NCBI RefSeq assembly: GCF_014647535.1
Contig: NZ_BMPJ01000002.1
Coordinates: 75,850-139,849, forward strand
Source of the DNA: Thermus composti
Lineage (GTDB): Bacteria > Deinococcota > Deinococci > Deinococcales > Thermaceae
Reading direction: 5' to 3'
DNA: 64,000 nt
Under the pieces are notes generated by a model. That model saw nothing but the letters and a program-made list of their open reading frames with translations. It did no database searches and was not told the origin of the DNA. The first letter of the stretch is position 1. Every line of letters begins with the position of its first letter. The position numbers were made by a program, and so were the translations under genes. Below are positions 30,052-39,639 of this stretch, one piece after another.

Positions 30052-31040
30052 ACCAGGGCCCCTTCGGGGGCGGAAAGCCCGGCCAGGACCGCCTGGGGCA
30101 GGGCCTTGGCGTAGGCGAGGAGGGCTTGCCTGCGGGCCTCGTCCAGCTCCTCCCCCCACTCGTCCACCAGGAGGAGGGGGGCTTCCCCGTGGTGCTCCCA
30201 AAGGAGGCGGTGTTCCGCCAGGCGGAGGGCCAGGGCCAAAGCCTTGGCCTCGCCCCGGCTGGCGAAGCGGTGGGCGGGCCTGCCCTCGAGGAGAAAGACC
30301 AGCTCGTCCCGGTGAGGGCCCACCAGGGTCTGCCCCCTTAGGCGCTCCTCTTCCCGACGGGCCTTTAGGGCCTCGAGGAGCCCCTCGGGGGCTGTCTCCT
30401 CCAAAAGAAGCCCGGCCTCCCCCGGGGCCAGGGCCCGGTGGGCTTCTTGGAAAAGGGGAAGGAAGCGCTTGAGGAAGCGCCGCCTGAGGGTGCGGATCTC
30501 CTCCCCGTAGCGGGCGAGCTCCCGGTCCCAGACCCCAAGCTCCCCTTCCCCGGCCTTGAGGAGGGCGTTGCGCTGGCGCAGGGCCTTCTCGTAGGCGGAA
30601 AGAAGGGCGGCGTAACGCCGGGAGAAGCGGGCGATGAGCCGGTCCAGGAAGGCCCGCCGCTCCTCCTTGCTTCCCAAGACCACCTCCACGTCCTCGGGGA
30701 GCACCAGGACCGATCCCGGTAGCTCCCAAAGGCCCCTTAGGGGAACGGGTTTCTCGTTAAGGCGCACCTCCCGCCCCCCGTTCCCCAGGCGCTGCTCCAC
30801 CCGGTAGGTGCCGAGGAGGGTTTCCACCTCAGCGAAAAGCCAGGCCTCGGCCTCCCCGAAGCGGACCAGGTCGGCGAGCCCCCCCCTTACCTCCCCCCCC
30901 AGGGCTAGGTGGAAGGCGAGGAGGAGGCTCGTCTTTCCCTGCCCGTTCCCCCCCACCACGGCGAAAAGGCCCGAGGGGGGCCGGAACTCGGCGAGGACCA
31001 GGTTGCGAAAGTTCCGCTGCCGGAAGAGGAGCAACCGCAT
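30009..31040 (-). CDS. recF: DNA repair/replication protein RecF
   Basis: SMC-like ATPase assisting RecFOR gap repair, 343 residues. Walker A is GGNGQGKTSLLL at about residues 30-37, the signature region is HRFASRGEAKALALAL (degenerate compared with the usual SRGQ), and Walker B is PLLLVDEWGEELDE. The N-terminus RLLLFRQRNFRNL fits the RecF consensus. Its ATG shares a base with the stop of the upstream MFS gene (TGATG). It is not next to dnaA/dnaN in this window. Confidence 0.92.
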   Translation of the reverse strand: MRLLLFRQRNFRNLVLAEFRPPSGLFAVVGGNGQGKTSLLLAFHLALGGEVRGGLADLVRFGEAEAWLFAEVETLLGTYRVEQRLGNGGREVRLNEKPVPLRGLWELPGSVLVLPEDVEVVLGSKEERRAFLDRLIARFSRRYAALLSAYEKALRQRNALLKAGEGELGVWDRELARYGEEIRTLRRRFLKRFLPLFQEAHRALAPGEAGLLLEETAPEGLLEALKARREEERLRGQTLVGPHRDELVFLLEGRPAHRFASRGEAKALALALRLAEHRLLWEHHGEAPLLLVDEWGEELDEARRQALLAYAKALPQAVLAGLSAPEGALVCSMQGGVVLCPGG

Positions 31041-32212
31041 CAGAGCTTCACCCTGCGGAAGAGGACGGGGAGGAAGAGGAGGGCGAGGAGGAGGAGGGAG
31101 GCTCCAAGGACGTAGGGCCCCTCGGGGGCCAGGCGGTAGAGCCCCGTGCCCACCATGGGCCCGAGCATCCTCCCCAGAGCCTGGGCGGAGCTATTAAGCC
31201 CCGCCACCAGGCCCTGCTCCCCCTCGCCCACGGCCAGGGAAAGGGCCGCCGTGACCCCGGGGAGGGCTAAGCCTTGGCCCGCCCCCTGGAGGGCGAGGCC
31301 CAAGGCCAAAACCCAGAAGGTCTTGGCGTAGACCAGGAGGACGAAGCCCAGGATCCCCAGGGGAAGGCCTAAGGAGAGGAGGACCTTCGGGGGCCATCCG
31401 GTCTTGCGCACCAGGACACCCTGGACGAAGACGGCCACGATCCCATAGAGGACCAGGGCCAGGCCCACCTTCTGGGCCGTCTCCACCCCGCTTAGGAGAA
31501 GCCGGTCCTGGAAGTAAAAGGCGATGGTCTGCTCCAGGGCCACGCTGGAGAGGTTCAGGGCGAAGCCCAAGAGGAGGAGGGGGAAGACCCTGGGGTCAAA
31601 GGGGGAAAGCCGCGCCCCGGCTTCGGTCCCTCGGGGTTTGGACTCGGGGAGGACCAGGTGGACGAAAAGGGCGTTTAGGAGGGCGATCCCCGCCGAGAAG
31701 AAGACGGGGGCGAGGAGGCCAAAAAGGGCGGCAAGCCCCGCTCCCAGGGCGGGCCCCAGGATCACCGCCAGGCCAAAGGCCGCTCCCAAAAGGGCCATGC
31801 CTGTGGTGCGGTTTTCCCGCCCGGTGACGTCGGCCACGTAGGCCTGGGCCGTGGGCAGGGTGGCGGAGCTAAAGGCCCCGCCCAGAAGCCTCGCCAGAAG
31901 GAGGAGGGGGAAAAGGAGGCCTCCCGAAAGAACGCCCTTTTGCCCCAGGAGGGCGAAGAGGCCGAAGAGGAAAAAGCTCGCCGCGAAGCCCAGGATGCCC
32001 AAAAGGAGGACGGGCTTCCGGCCCCGTTCGCTCCGCCTACCCCAGTAGGGGGAAAGGAGGAACTGCATCAGGGCGTAGCCCGTGGAGAAAAGCCCCACCT
32101 GGACCTCGCTTAGGCCCAGCTCCCGGCCCAAGGGGCCCAGGATGGGAAACAGGATGGAAAGCCCCAGGACGCTGTTAAAGAGGGTGAGGAAGAGGAGGCC
32201 GAGGGCGGACAT
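31040..32212 (-). CDS. Major facilitator superfamily efflux-type transporter
   Basis: A 390-residue inner-membrane protein with about twelve hydrophobic segments. The MFS motif A is between helices 2 and 3 (SPYWGRRSERGRKPVLLLG), preceded by an N-terminal block LGLSEVQVGLFSTGYALMQF. The arrangement resembles tetracycline/multidrug proton antiporters of the DHA1 group. The substrate is unknown. It heads a three-gene unit with recF and the DciA-like gene and has its own -10 just inside the end of pstB. Confidence 0.85.
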   Translation of the reverse strand: MSALGLLFLTLFNSVLGLSILFPILGPLGRELGLSEVQVGLFSTGYALMQFLLSPYWGRRSERGRKPVLLLGILGFAASFFLFGLFALLGQKGVLSGGLLFPLLLLARLLGGAFSSATLPTAQAYVADVTGRENRTTGMALLGAAFGLAVILGPALGAGLAALFGLLAPVFFSAGIALLNALFVHLVLPESKPRGTEAGARLSPFDPRVFPLLLLGFALNLSSVALEQTIAFYFQDRLLLSGVETAQKVGLALVLYGIVAVFVQGVLVRKTGWPPKVLLSLGLPLGILGFVLLVYAKTFWVLALGLALQGAGQGLALPGVTAALSLAVGEGEQGLVAGLNSSAQALGRMLGPMVGTGLYRLAPEGPYVLGASLLLLALLFLPVLFRRVKL

Positions 32213-32218
32213 GGGCCG

Positions 32219-32224
32219 ATTTTA
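32219..32224 (-). promoter_or_regulatory. -10 element for the MFS-recF-dciA unit
   Basis: TAAAAT on the minus strand, 6 bases before the MFS ATG. It overlaps the pstB stop codon. Confidence 0.5.
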
Positions 32225-33037
32225 GCCGAAGCGCCCGGTGATGTAGGCCTCGGTGTAGGGGTGCTTGGGCTTGGTGAAGAGGACCTCCGTGGGGCCCTCC
32301 TCCACCAGAACCCCCAGGTGCATGAAAAGGGTGCGGTCGGAAACCCGGGCCGCCTGCTGCATGTTGTGGGTGACGATGACCACGGTGTAGCGTTTTTTGA
32401 GCTCCAGGATCAGGTCCTCTATGGCCTGGGTGGCGATGGGGTCCAGGGCGCTGGTGGGCTCGTCCATGAGGAGGAGGGGCGGCTCCACGGCGATGGCCCG
32501 GGCGATGCAAAGCCTTTGCTGCTGCCCGCCGGAAAGCCTTAGGCCGCTTTCCTTCTTGAAGCGGTCCTTGACCTCTTCCCAGAGGGCGGCCCGCTTCAAG
32601 GCCTCCACCACCCGGTCCTCCAGCTCGCTTCCCTTCACCCCCATGAGCCTTAGGCCGAAGGCCACGTTCTCAAAGATGGTCTTGGGGAAGGGGTTGGGCT
32701 TTTGGAAGACCATGCCGATGTGGCGGCGCACCGCCACCGGGTCCACCCGGGGATCGTAGATGTTCACCCCTTCATAAAGGACCTCGCCCTCCACCCGCAC
32801 CCCGGGCACCAGGTCGTTCATGCGGTTGAGGGAGCGGAGGAGGGTGCTCTTCCCGCACCCCGAGGGGCCGATGATGGCCGTGACCTGGTTTTTGGGAAAG
32901 CGCACGGAGATGCCGTAAAGGGCCTGCTTCGGCCCGTACCAGAGGTTGAGGTGGCGCACGTCCACCAGGGCTTGGCTTTCCGGCACCGGCTCGGTGCGCA
33001 CGGTCTGGTGCTCTTTCAGCTGTTCCAGGCTCACCAT
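32222..33037 (-). CDS. pstB: Phosphate ABC transporter ATPase PstB
   Basis: A 271-residue ATPase powering high-affinity phosphate uptake. Walker A is [19 protein letters not shown], the ABC signature [16 protein letters not shown], Walker [14 protein letters not shown], and the H-loop [12 protein letters not shown]. All are characteristic of PstB, including the NRMND extension. The start overlaps pstA by 7 bases. Confidence 0.97.
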   Translation of the reverse strand: MVSLEQLKEHQTVRTEPVPESQALVDVRHLNLWYGPKQALYGISVRFPKNQVTAIIGPSGCGKSTLLRSLNRMNDLVPGVRVEGEVLYEGVNIYDPRVDPVAVRRHIGMVFQKPNPFPKTIFENVAFGLRLMGVKGSELEDRVVEALKRAALWEEVKDRFKKESGLRLSGGQQQRLCIARAIAVEPPLLLMDEPTSALDPIATQAIEDLILELKKRYTVVIVTHNMQQAARVSDRTLFMHLGVLVEEGPTEVLFTKPKHPYTEAYITGRFG

Positions 33038-34242
33038 TCCCTCCTGAAGCGGTTCCTGAGGTAAAGGGCCAGCAGGTAAAGCACGGAAAGGAGGAGGAGC
33101 ATCACCAGGATGCCCGCCGCCGCCACCCGGGCGAACTCGGGCTGGTTCTGGCTGATCCAGAGGTAGATTTGCACCGGGATCACCGTGTACTGGGAAAGGG
33201 GGCCCGTGGGGGCGAAGGGCACGTAGGCCGCCGCCCCTACCAGGAGGAGGGGGGCCGCCTCCCCGATGAGCCGGGCGGCGGAGAGGATCACCCCGGTGAC
33301 CATCCCGGGCAGGGCGGCGGGGACCACCACCCGGAAGACCACCTGCCTGCGGGTGGCCCCCAGGGCGAAGGCTGCCAAACGCATGGACTCGGGGACCGCC
33401 CTCAAGGCCTCCCGGGCGGTGACCACGATGACCGGGATGCCCAAAAGCCCCAGGGTGAGGGCGGCGGCCAGGACGCTGGGCCCAAGCCCCATCCCCCGCA
33501 CGAAGAGGGCCAGGCCCAAAAGCCCGTAGACGATGGAGGGCACCCCGGCCAGGTTGCGGAGGTTGACCTCCAGGAGGCGGGAAAGCCGCCCCTCCCGCAG
33601 GTACTCCTCCAGGAGGATGGCGGTGCCCACGCCCACGGGGATGGCCAGGAGGAGGGCCAAGGAGAGGACCCAGACCGTGCCCCAGACGGCCACCCCGATC
33701 CCCGCTGTGAGGGGGGAGCGGGAAGGGGGGCGGGTGAGGAAGGTCTGGTCCAGCCAGGGGTTTAAGACCAGGCGCTCCCCTTCCTGAAGGTTGGCCTTAA
33801 GCTCGTTCCAGCGCCGAAGCCCTTCCGCCAAGGAGAAGTCCGCCACCCGCTTGTCGTAGACGTTGGTGACCACGTAGCGGAAGGGGCCCTCGTGGGTGTT
33901 CCACATGAGCTCCACCCGGTTTTGCAGGAAGAGGGCGCTCCGCTCCTTGGGGTCTTGGAGCATGAAGTCCGCCTCCTCCTCGGTGTAGCCTTGGGCCAGG
34001 AGCTCCTGCCTTAGGATGGCCTCCGCCGAAAGGCCGAAGGGGTAGGTGTGCCCGGGGCCCATGTCGGCTCGCACCACCTGGACGGAGACGCTCCGGTAGA
34101 GGGTGTCCCCCAGGAGGAGGGCGAGGAGGCCCAAGGCGAGAAGGAGGGGGAGGACCAGGGCCCGGGCGAAGACCCGGTCAATGCGGGCCTTCCAGGGGTC
34201 TTGGGCGAAGGACTCTGGAGAAGGGGTGAGGGTCCTATTCAT
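33031..34242 (-). CDS. pstA: Phosphate ABC transporter permease PstA (long form)
   Basis: A 403-residue permease, about 100 residues longer than the common PstA. The extra length is a hydrophilic segment between the first transmembrane helix ([20 protein letters not shown]) and the permease core. It runs from about residue 50 to 175 and is probably extracytoplasmic. The core begins [20 protein letters not shown] and has the EAA-type loop [19 protein letters not shown]. It overlaps pstC by 8 bases and pstB by 7. Confidence 0.95.
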   Translation of the reverse strand: MNRTLTPSPESFAQDPWKARIDRVFARALVLPLLLALGLLALLLGDTLYRSVSVQVVRADMGPGHTYPFGLSAEAILRQELLAQGYTEEEADFMLQDPKERSALFLQNRVELMWNTHEGPFRYVVTNVYDKRVADFSLAEGLRRWNELKANLQEGERLVLNPWLDQTFLTRPPSRSPLTAGIGVAVWGTVWVLSLALLLAIPVGVGTAILLEEYLREGRLSRLLEVNLRNLAGVPSIVYGLLGLALFVRGMGLGPSVLAAALTLGLLGIPVIVVTAREALRAVPESMRLAAFALGATRRQVVFRVVVPAALPGMVTGVILSAARLIGEAAPLLLVGAAAYVPFAPTGPLSQYTVIPVQIYLWISQNQPEFARVAAAGILVMLLLLSVLYLLALYLRNRFRREW

Positions 34243-35137
34243 ACCGCTCCCGGTAGCGTTCCACCACCCACTGGGCCAGGATGTTGAGGAGGAGGGTGAG
34301 GAGAAAGAGGGTGAAGCCCACGGCGAAGAGGGCGTAGTAGGCGGTGCTGCCCACGGGCTGGTCCCCGGTGGCCGCCTGGACGATGTAGCTGGTCATGGTG
34401 GCGATGGTCTCCCGGGGGTCCAGGGTGAGGGCGGGGCGCTGGCCTGCGGCGATGGCCACGATCATGGTCTCCCCGATGGCCCGGCTTGCCGCCAGGATGA
34501 TGGCGGCGATGATGCCGGAGAGGGCGGCGGGGAAGACCACCTTTAGGGCCACCTCGTAGGGCCTCGCCCCCAGGGCGTAGGCCGCTTCCCGGATGGAGCG
34601 GGGCACGGACTGCATGGCGTCGGCGGCCACGTTGGAGACGTAGGGGAGGATGGCGAAGCCCATCACCAGGCCGGCGGAAAGGGGGTTAAAGAGGCTTAGA
34701 CCGGGGATCACCTTCTGCAAAAGCGGGGTGACGAAGAGGAGGGCGAAGTAGCCGAAGACCACCGTGGGGATACCCCCGAAAAGCTCCAGGACCCCCAGGA
34801 TCCGGGCGCGCCTTCCCGGGGTGAGGTACTCCGAGATGTAGACGGCCAGGCTTAGGCCCAGGGGAATAGCCACCAAAAGGGCGATGGCGGTGACCAGGAA
34901 GGTGCCCAGGACCAAGGGGGCGATGCCGTAGCGGGGGTTGGCGAAGAGGGGGGTCCACTCGGGGGCGAAGAGGAATTCCCTTAAGGGCACCCGGCGGAAG
35001 AACTCCACCACGTCCCCCAAGAGGCTCAGGATGACCCCCAAGGTGGTGAGGAGGGTGACGCAGGAAAGGAGGAGGAGAAGGAGGAAGGTGAGGACCTCCA
35101 AGGGGTGCCTCGAGGGCTTTTGCTTCAGGATCTCCAT
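34235..35137 (-). CDS. pstC: Phosphate ABC transporter permease PstC
   Basis: A 300-residue inner-membrane permease with six hydrophobic segments. The EAA-type loop near ALKVVFPAALSGIIAAIIL is typical of PstC. The N-terminal block PLREFLFAPEWTPLF is the family's first periplasmic loop. It pairs with PstA. It is separated from pstS by 56 bases containing a strong hairpin, so pstS is probably made in excess. Confidence 0.95.
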   Translation of the reverse strand: MEILKQKPSRHPLEVLTFLLLLLLSCVTLLTTLGVILSLLGDVVEFFRRVPLREFLFAPEWTPLFANPRYGIAPLVLGTFLVTAIALLVAIPLGLSLAVYISEYLTPGRRARILGVLELFGGIPTVVFGYFALLFVTPLLQKVIPGLSLFNPLSAGLVMGFAILPYVSNVAADAMQSVPRSIREAAYALGARPYEVALKVVFPAALSGIIAAIILAASRAIGETMIVAIAAGQRPALTLDPRETIATMTSYIVQAATGDQPVGSTAYYALFAVGFTLFLLTLLLNILAQWVVERYRERYE

Positions 35138-35154
35138 GCCTTTCCCATTCTAAA

Positions 35155-35180
35155 GGGGGTGGGGCTTGCCCCCACCCCCG
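35155..35180 (-). terminator. Hairpin between pstS and pstC (attenuator or processing site)
   Basis: GGGGGTGGGG paired with CCCCACCCCC around a short loop. No T run follows, so it is more likely a partial terminator or an mRNA-stabilising structure than a full stop. Confidence 0.55.
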
Positions 35181-35193
35181 GGCAGGGACGGGT

Positions 35194-36159
35194 TTACCTG
35201 AGTTCCTTCCTGAGCTCTTCCACGAACCTGGAAAGGGGCGTGCCCGCCGGCAACTCCATGAAGAAGGTGCCGGTCTTCTTCCGCTTCACGAGCTCCTGGC
35301 CGATGGCGTAGGCCTCGGCGGGGAGCTCAATGTACCCGGTGGAGCGGATGGCCCTCCGGGCGGCGGGGGAGAGGTAGAAGTCCACGAAGGCCTTCACCTC
35401 CGGCCGCTCCAGGCTCTTGACGTTCACGTAGATGAAGAGGGGCCGGGCGAGGGGCTGGTAGGTGCCGTTGAGGACGTTTTCCCGGGTGGGAAGGACGCAC
35501 CCCTTGCCGTCGTCCACCGCCACCGCCTTCACCTTGTCCTTGTTCTCCTCGTAGTAGGCGTAGCCCAAAAAGCCCATGGCGTAGGTGTCCCCCGCCACCC
35601 CCCGGATGGTGACGTTGTCGTCCTCCGTGGGCTGGTAGTCGGTGCGGATGGCCTTGGCCTTGCCCACGATGGCCTCGGTGAAGTAGTCAAAGGTGCCGGA
35701 GTCCGCCCCCGCCCCGTAGAGCCTCAGGGGCTGGTTGGGCCAGCCCTGGCGGATCTGGCTCCAGCGCTGGATCTTGGAGTTAGGCTCCCAGATGGCCTTG
35801 AGCTCCTGGGTCTTCAGGCAGGTGGCCCAGGTGTTCCTGGGGTTCACGATGACCGTGAGGGCGTCGTAGGCCACGGGGATCTCAACGAAGGCCACCCCGT
35901 TTTTCTGGCAGACCTTGAGCTCCTCGGGCATGATGGGGCGGCTTGCGTTTTGGATGTCCGTCTCCCCACGGCAGAACTTCTTGAAGCCGCCTCCCGTGCC
36001 CGAGAAGGCCACCACCACCCGGATGTTGGGGTTGCGGGCGGTGAACTCCTCCGCCACCGCCTGGGTGATGGGGTAGACGGTGGAGGAGCCGTCCGCCCGG
36101 ATCTGGGCCAAGGCCGTGCCCGCTAGGGCCAGGATCGCAAGACCGAGTGCCTTTCGCAT
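35194..36159 (-). CDS. pstS: Phosphate-binding protein PstS
   Basis: A 321-residue periplasmic phosphate receptor. It has a cleavable-type signal peptide MRKALGLAILALAGTALA and no lipobox. Phosphate-binding loops are RADGSSTVYPIT, FSGTGGGFKKFCRGETDI and GAGADSGTFDYF. It contains four Cys residues in two likely pairs (FCRG with VCQK; TCLK with GCVL), consistent with disulfide stabilisation of an exported thermophile protein. GGGAGGTTGAGCG precedes the ATG. Confidence 0.95.
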   Translation of the reverse strand: MRKALGLAILALAGTALAQIRADGSSTVYPITQAVAEEFTARNPNIRVVVAFSGTGGGFKKFCRGETDIQNASRPIMPEELKVCQKNGVAFVEIPVAYDALTVIVNPRNTWATCLKTQELKAIWEPNSKIQRWSQIRQGWPNQPLRLYGAGADSGTFDYFTEAIVGKAKAIRTDYQPTEDDNVTIRGVAGDTYAMGFLGYAYYEENKDKVKAVAVDDGKGCVLPTRENVLNGTYQPLARPLFIYVNVKSLERPEVKAFVDFYLSPAARRAIRSTGYIELPAEAYAIGQELVKRKKTGTFFMELPAGTPLSRFVEELRKELR

Positions 36160-36195
36160 CGCTCAACCTCCCACCTACACTCTGACCGGGTTTTG

Positions 36196-37299
36196 TCAGG
36201 AGAAGGTCAAGGCGCGGGGATCCTCGAGCCCCGCCAGGTTGTAAAGCCCCCGCCGGATCACCGCCCCCCCAAGAAGCCTTTCCCCTTGGTAAAAGACGGC
36301 GCTCTGCCCCGGGGTGACGGCGAAGACCGGGCTTTGGAAGCGGAGGCGCAAAGGCTTTAAAGACTCCACTTTGGCCTTAACGGGAGGAGTGCGGTAGCGC
36401 ACCTGGACCTCCACCTCCTCGGGGAGCTCCGCCAGGAGGTTCACCTCCTCGCCCTCGAGGCCCCCCCAGTAGCAGGCCTCCTTGGGACCCACGTAGACCA
36501 CGTTGGCCTCCGGGTCTATGCCCACCACGTACCTTTCCAGGTGGGTCTTGCGGAGGCCGAGGCCCTTCCGCTGGCCCAGGGTGTAGAGGCTTGCCCCCTG
36601 GTGCTCCCCCACCACCTCCCCCGTGAGGGCGTCCACCAGGGGGCCCGGGCGCAGGGGAAGCCTCTCCCGGAGGAAGCCCCGCACGTCCCCGGCCACGAAG
36701 CAGAGGTTCTGGCTTTCCGGCTTCCTGGCGGTGGGCAGGCCCGCTTCCTCGGCCAGCTTGCGCACCTCGGGCTTGGTGAGCCCCCCCACGGGAAAGAGGA
36801 GGTGGGGGATGGCCTCCTTGGGGGTGCCCCAGAGGAAGTAGGTCTGGTCCTTGTGGGGGTCTAGGCCCCTAAGGAGGGCAAGGCCTTCCCTCCGCACGTA
36901 GTGCCCCGTGGCCACGTAGTCCAGGCCGAGCCTTCGGGCCTGCTTGAGGAGGGCCCCGAACTTGACAAAGGTGTTGCACCGGGCGCAAGGGTTGGGGGTG
37001 CGCCCTTGGGCGTAGTCCCGGAGGAAGGGGGCGATGATCTCCTCCTCAAAGACCTCCCGGTAGTCCAGAAGGTAGAAGGGGATGTCCAAAAGCTCCGCCA
37101 CCCGCCGGGCCTCGTAGGCGGCGTCCGGGGTGCAGCAGCTCTCCCAGGCCCGGGGCTTGCCCCCTTCCAGGCTTGGGGGGGGAAGGTCGGGCCAGAAGCG
37201 CATCATGGCCCCCACCACCTCGTAGCCCGCCCGCTTCAAGAGGAGGGCGGCCACGGAGGAGTCCACCCCCCCCGACATGGCCACGAGAACCCGCTTCAT
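36196..37299 (-). CDS. mnmA: tRNA-specific 2-thiouridylase MnmA
   Basis: Thiolates U34 of the Lys, Glu and Gln tRNA wobble position, 367 residues. The PP-loop is at the N-terminus (AMSGGVDSSVAALLL). The catalytic Cys pair is in NPCARCNTFVKFG and NLCFVAGDVRGFL. The C-terminal beta-barrel starts near VEVQVRYRTPP. It overlaps the DUF1385 gene by ATGA. Two substrate-type tRNAs (Lys UUU and a Glu isoacceptor) lie a few kb away, though that is probably coincidence. Confidence 0.96.
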   Translation of the reverse strand: MKRVLVAMSGGVDSSVAALLLKRAGYEVVGAMMRFWPDLPPPSLEGGKPRAWESCCTPDAAYEARRVAELLDIPFYLLDYREVFEEEIIAPFLRDYAQGRTPNPCARCNTFVKFGALLKQARRLGLDYVATGHYVRREGLALLRGLDPHKDQTYFLWGTPKEAIPHLLFPVGGLTKPEVRKLAEEAGLPTARKPESQNLCFVAGDVRGFLRERLPLRPGPLVDALTGEVVGEHQGASLYTLGQRKGLGLRKTHLERYVVGIDPEANVVYVGPKEACYWGGLEGEEVNLLAELPEEVEVQVRYRTPPVKAKVESLKPLRLRFQSPVFAVTPGQSAVFYQGERLLGGAVIRRGLYNLAGLEDPRALTFS

Positions 37300-38186
37300 G
37301 CCACCACCTTCTCCCCGAGGGCCGCCTCGGTGCTCCTTATGGCCACCTCCACCATCTCCGGGGTGGGCTCGGCCACGGTGAGGGCCTGGAAGCGGAAGCC
37401 AAGCTCCCTCAAGAACCGGGAGAGGGGGTCGTCGTGCCGGGCGGAGAAGTAGAGGAGCTCAAAGGCCAAGGCCGCCACCACGGGCAGGAAGAGGACCCGG
37501 GCAAAAAGGCGCCACCAGAGGACCTCGGGGGCGGGGATGAGGCTATAGACCAACACCGAGACCACGATGACGAAGGCGATGAAGGTGGTGCCGCACCGGG
37601 GGTGGAAGCGGGGCTGGGCCAGGACGTTTTCCACCGTGAGGGGAAGCCCCTTCTCATAGGCGTGGATGGCCTTGTGCTCCGCCCCGTGGTACATGAAAAA
37701 GCGCTTTATCTCGGGCATGCGCCGAATGAAAAGGAGGTAGCCCACCAAAATCCCCACCTTGAGGAGGCCCGCGAGGAGGTTATAGAGCACGGGGTGGCGG
37801 GCGGCGTCCACGAAAAGCCCCGAGAGGAAGCCGGGGAGGACGATGAAAAGGGCGATCCCGAGGAGAAGGCTCACCGTCACCGTCCCCCAGAGGGCTCCCC
37901 GGGGAACCTCCTCGCCCCCGGCGAGCTCGGCGCTCCGCGCCAGGGCCCTATAGCTCACGGAAAGGGCGTCCCAAAGGGCCACCACCCCCCGAAGGAGGGG
38001 AAGCCTCGCCCAGGGGTAGCGTTCGGCGAGGGCCCTTTCCTCGTGGCGTTCCACGTGGATCTTTCCGTCGGGCAGGCGCACCGCCAGGGCCCAGGCCCAG
38101 GGAGCCTTCATCATCACCCCCTCGAGGGCCGCCGCTCCCCCGAGGGCCGCCTGCTTCGCCAAGAGAAGCCACCGCATCCTTTCCAT
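37296..38186 (-). CDS. DUF1385 (YqhQ-like) membrane protein
   Basis: A 296-residue conserved membrane protein of unknown function. Hallmarks are the N-terminal AALGGAAALEGVMMKAP, a central YHGAEHKAIHAYE histidine cluster, and HPRCGTTFIAFVIVVSV. There are about four or five hydrophobic segments. The conserved His/Cys residues suggest metal or heme contact, but this is not established. It is translationally coupled to mnmA. Confidence 0.85.
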   Translation of the reverse strand: MERMRWLLLAKQAALGGAAALEGVMMKAPWAWALAVRLPDGKIHVERHEERALAERYPWARLPLLRGVVALWDALSVSYRALARSAELAGGEEVPRGALWGTVTVSLLLGIALFIVLPGFLSGLFVDAARHPVLYNLLAGLLKVGILVGYLLFIRRMPEIKRFFMYHGAEHKAIHAYEKGLPLTVENVLAQPRFHPRCGTTFIAFVIVVSVLVYSLIPAPEVLWWRLFARVLFLPVVAALAFELLYFSARHDDPLSRFLRELGFRFQALTVAEPTPEMVEVAIRSTEAALGEKVVA

Positions 38187-38205
38187 TCTGCCACGGGAGG
38201 CGTGG

Positions 38206-38211
38206 TATAAC
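38206..38211 (+). promoter_or_regulatory. -10 element of leaderless pepA
   Basis: TATAAC, 7 bases before the GTG at 38219. Confidence 0.55.
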
Positions 38212-38218
38212 CCTAGGC

Positions 38219-39604
38219 GTGATCACGCTTAAGTCCACCCAGGCCACCCTGGCGGAGGGGCAAGCCCCCCTCAAGGTGGCGTTCGTGCGGCAAAAGGACC
38301 TTTTGCCCCAGGGAAAGGCCCTGGACCATCGGCTGCAGGGGCTTCTGACCCGGGCGCTGGCGGAGGCGGGTCCCAAGGAGGGGGAGGGCCTCCTCCTTTA
38401 CACGGAGGAAGGCCCCGTCTTCCTCTTTGGCCTTTCGGAGGACCTTCGGGCCACGGGCGGAAGGCTCGCCCAGGCCCTCCTCAAGCTCGCCTTCCCCGAG
38501 GTCCTGGTGGAGCCTTTGGAGGACGCCTACGCCCTGGCCGAGGGCCTTCTCCTCGGGGCCTACCGCTTTGACCGGCTCAAGACCAAGCGGGAGGAAAAGG
38601 CCCTCACCCTCCTCCTTCCGGGTGTCCCCGAGGCCCTTTTGGAGCGGGCGAGGAAGGTGGCGGAAGGGGTCTATTTCGCCCGGGACCTGGTGAACGAGCC
38701 CCCCAACGTCCTGACCCCTGAGGCCCTGGCGGAGCGGGCCCTGGAGCTTAGGGCCCTAGGGGTGGAGGTGGAGGTCTTGGACGAGAAGGCCATCGCCGAG
38801 CTCGGCATGGGGGCCTTCCTGGCCGTGGCCCAGGGCTCGGAAAACCCGCCCCGTTTCATCCGGCTCCGCTACGCCCAAGAGGGCGCCAGGGCCCGGCTGG
38901 ACCTGGTGGGGAAGGGCCTCACCTTTGACTCCGGGGGCTACTCCCTGAAGCCCACGGAGGGCATGGCCACCATGAAGGGCGACATGGCGGGGGCGGCGGC
39001 GGTGCTCGGGGCCTTCAAGGCGGCGGCCCTTCTCGGCCTTCCCGTGGAGCTAAGGGGCTACATCGCCGCCTGCGAGAACCTCATCTCGGGCCGGGCCTAC
39101 CGGGTGGGGGATGTGCTCAAGACCCTTTCCGGCAAGACCGTGGAGGTGATGAACACCGACGCCGAAGGGCGCCTCACCCTGGCGGACGCCCTGGCCTACG
39201 CGGAAAGGGAGGGGGCGGAGCGGATCGTGGAGCTTTCCACCCTCACGGGGGCGGCCATGGTGGCCCTGGGGGAGGAGGTGGCGGCCCTCTTCGCCACGGA
39301 GGAGGCCTGGGGGGAAAAGGTCCTAAAGGCGGCCCGGGAGGTGGGGGAGAAGGTCTGGCCTATGCCCTTGGAGAAGGCCTACCGGGAGAAGCTGAAAAGC
39401 TCCGTGGCCGACCTCAAGAACGTGGGGGACCGCTACGGCGGGGCCATCGTGGCGGCCCTCTTCCTGGCGGAGTTCGTGCGGGTGCCCCTCGTCCACCTGG
39501 ACATCGCCGGTCCCGCCTTCGCCCGGAAGGCCCACGCCCTGGGCCCCGAGGGGGGAACGGGCTTCGGGGTGCGCACCCTCCTCCGCCTGGCCGAGGGGCT
39601 TTAG
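38219..39604 (+). CDS. pepA: Leucyl aminopeptidase, M17 family
   Basis: Cytoplasmic di-zinc aminopeptidase, 461 residues. The N-terminal macro-like domain is followed by the catalytic domain with VGKGLTFDSGGYSLKP, MKGDMAGAAAVLGAF, and the signature NTDAEGRLTLADAL, which hold the metal ligands and catalytic Lys/Arg. The GTG start is placed by a TATAAC -10 seven bases upstream. Single gene ending in a clear terminator. Confidence 0.95.
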   Translation: MITLKSTQATLAEGQAPLKVAFVRQKDLLPQGKALDHRLQGLLTRALAEAGPKEGEGLLLYTEEGPVFLFGLSEDLRATGGRLAQALLKLAFPEVLVEPLEDAYALAEGLLLGAYRFDRLKTKREEKALTLLLPGVPEALLERARKVAEGVYFARDLVNEPPNVLTPEALAERALELRALGVEVEVLDEKAIAELGMGAFLAVAQGSENPPRFIRLRYAQEGARARLDLVGKGLTFDSGGYSLKPTEGMATMKGDMAGAAAVLGAFKAAALLGLPVELRGYIAACENLISGRAYRVGDVLKTLSGKTVEVMNTDAEGRLTLADALAYAEREGAERIVELSTLTGAAMVALGEEVAALFATEEAWGEKVLKAAREVGEKVWPMPLEKAYREKLKSSVADLKNVGDRYGGAIVAALFLAEFVRVPLVHLDIAGPAFARKAHALGPEGGTGFGVRTLLRLAEGL

Positions 39605-39608
39605 GGGA

Positions 39609-39634
39609 AGGCCCGGGGAAACCCCCGGGCCTTT
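39609..39634 (+). terminator. pepA terminator
   Basis: Perfect 10-bp stem AGGCCCGGGG / CCCCGGGCCT with loop AAAC, followed by TT. It may also serve the convergent Fur-family gene. Confidence 0.7.
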
Positions 39635-39639
39635 AGCGT

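Noticed and set aside
36160..36195. Pho-box-controlled promoter upstream of pstS
   Set aside because: I see only a short CTGAC/GTCAG inverted repeat and no convincing direct repeats or -10; too weak to list.
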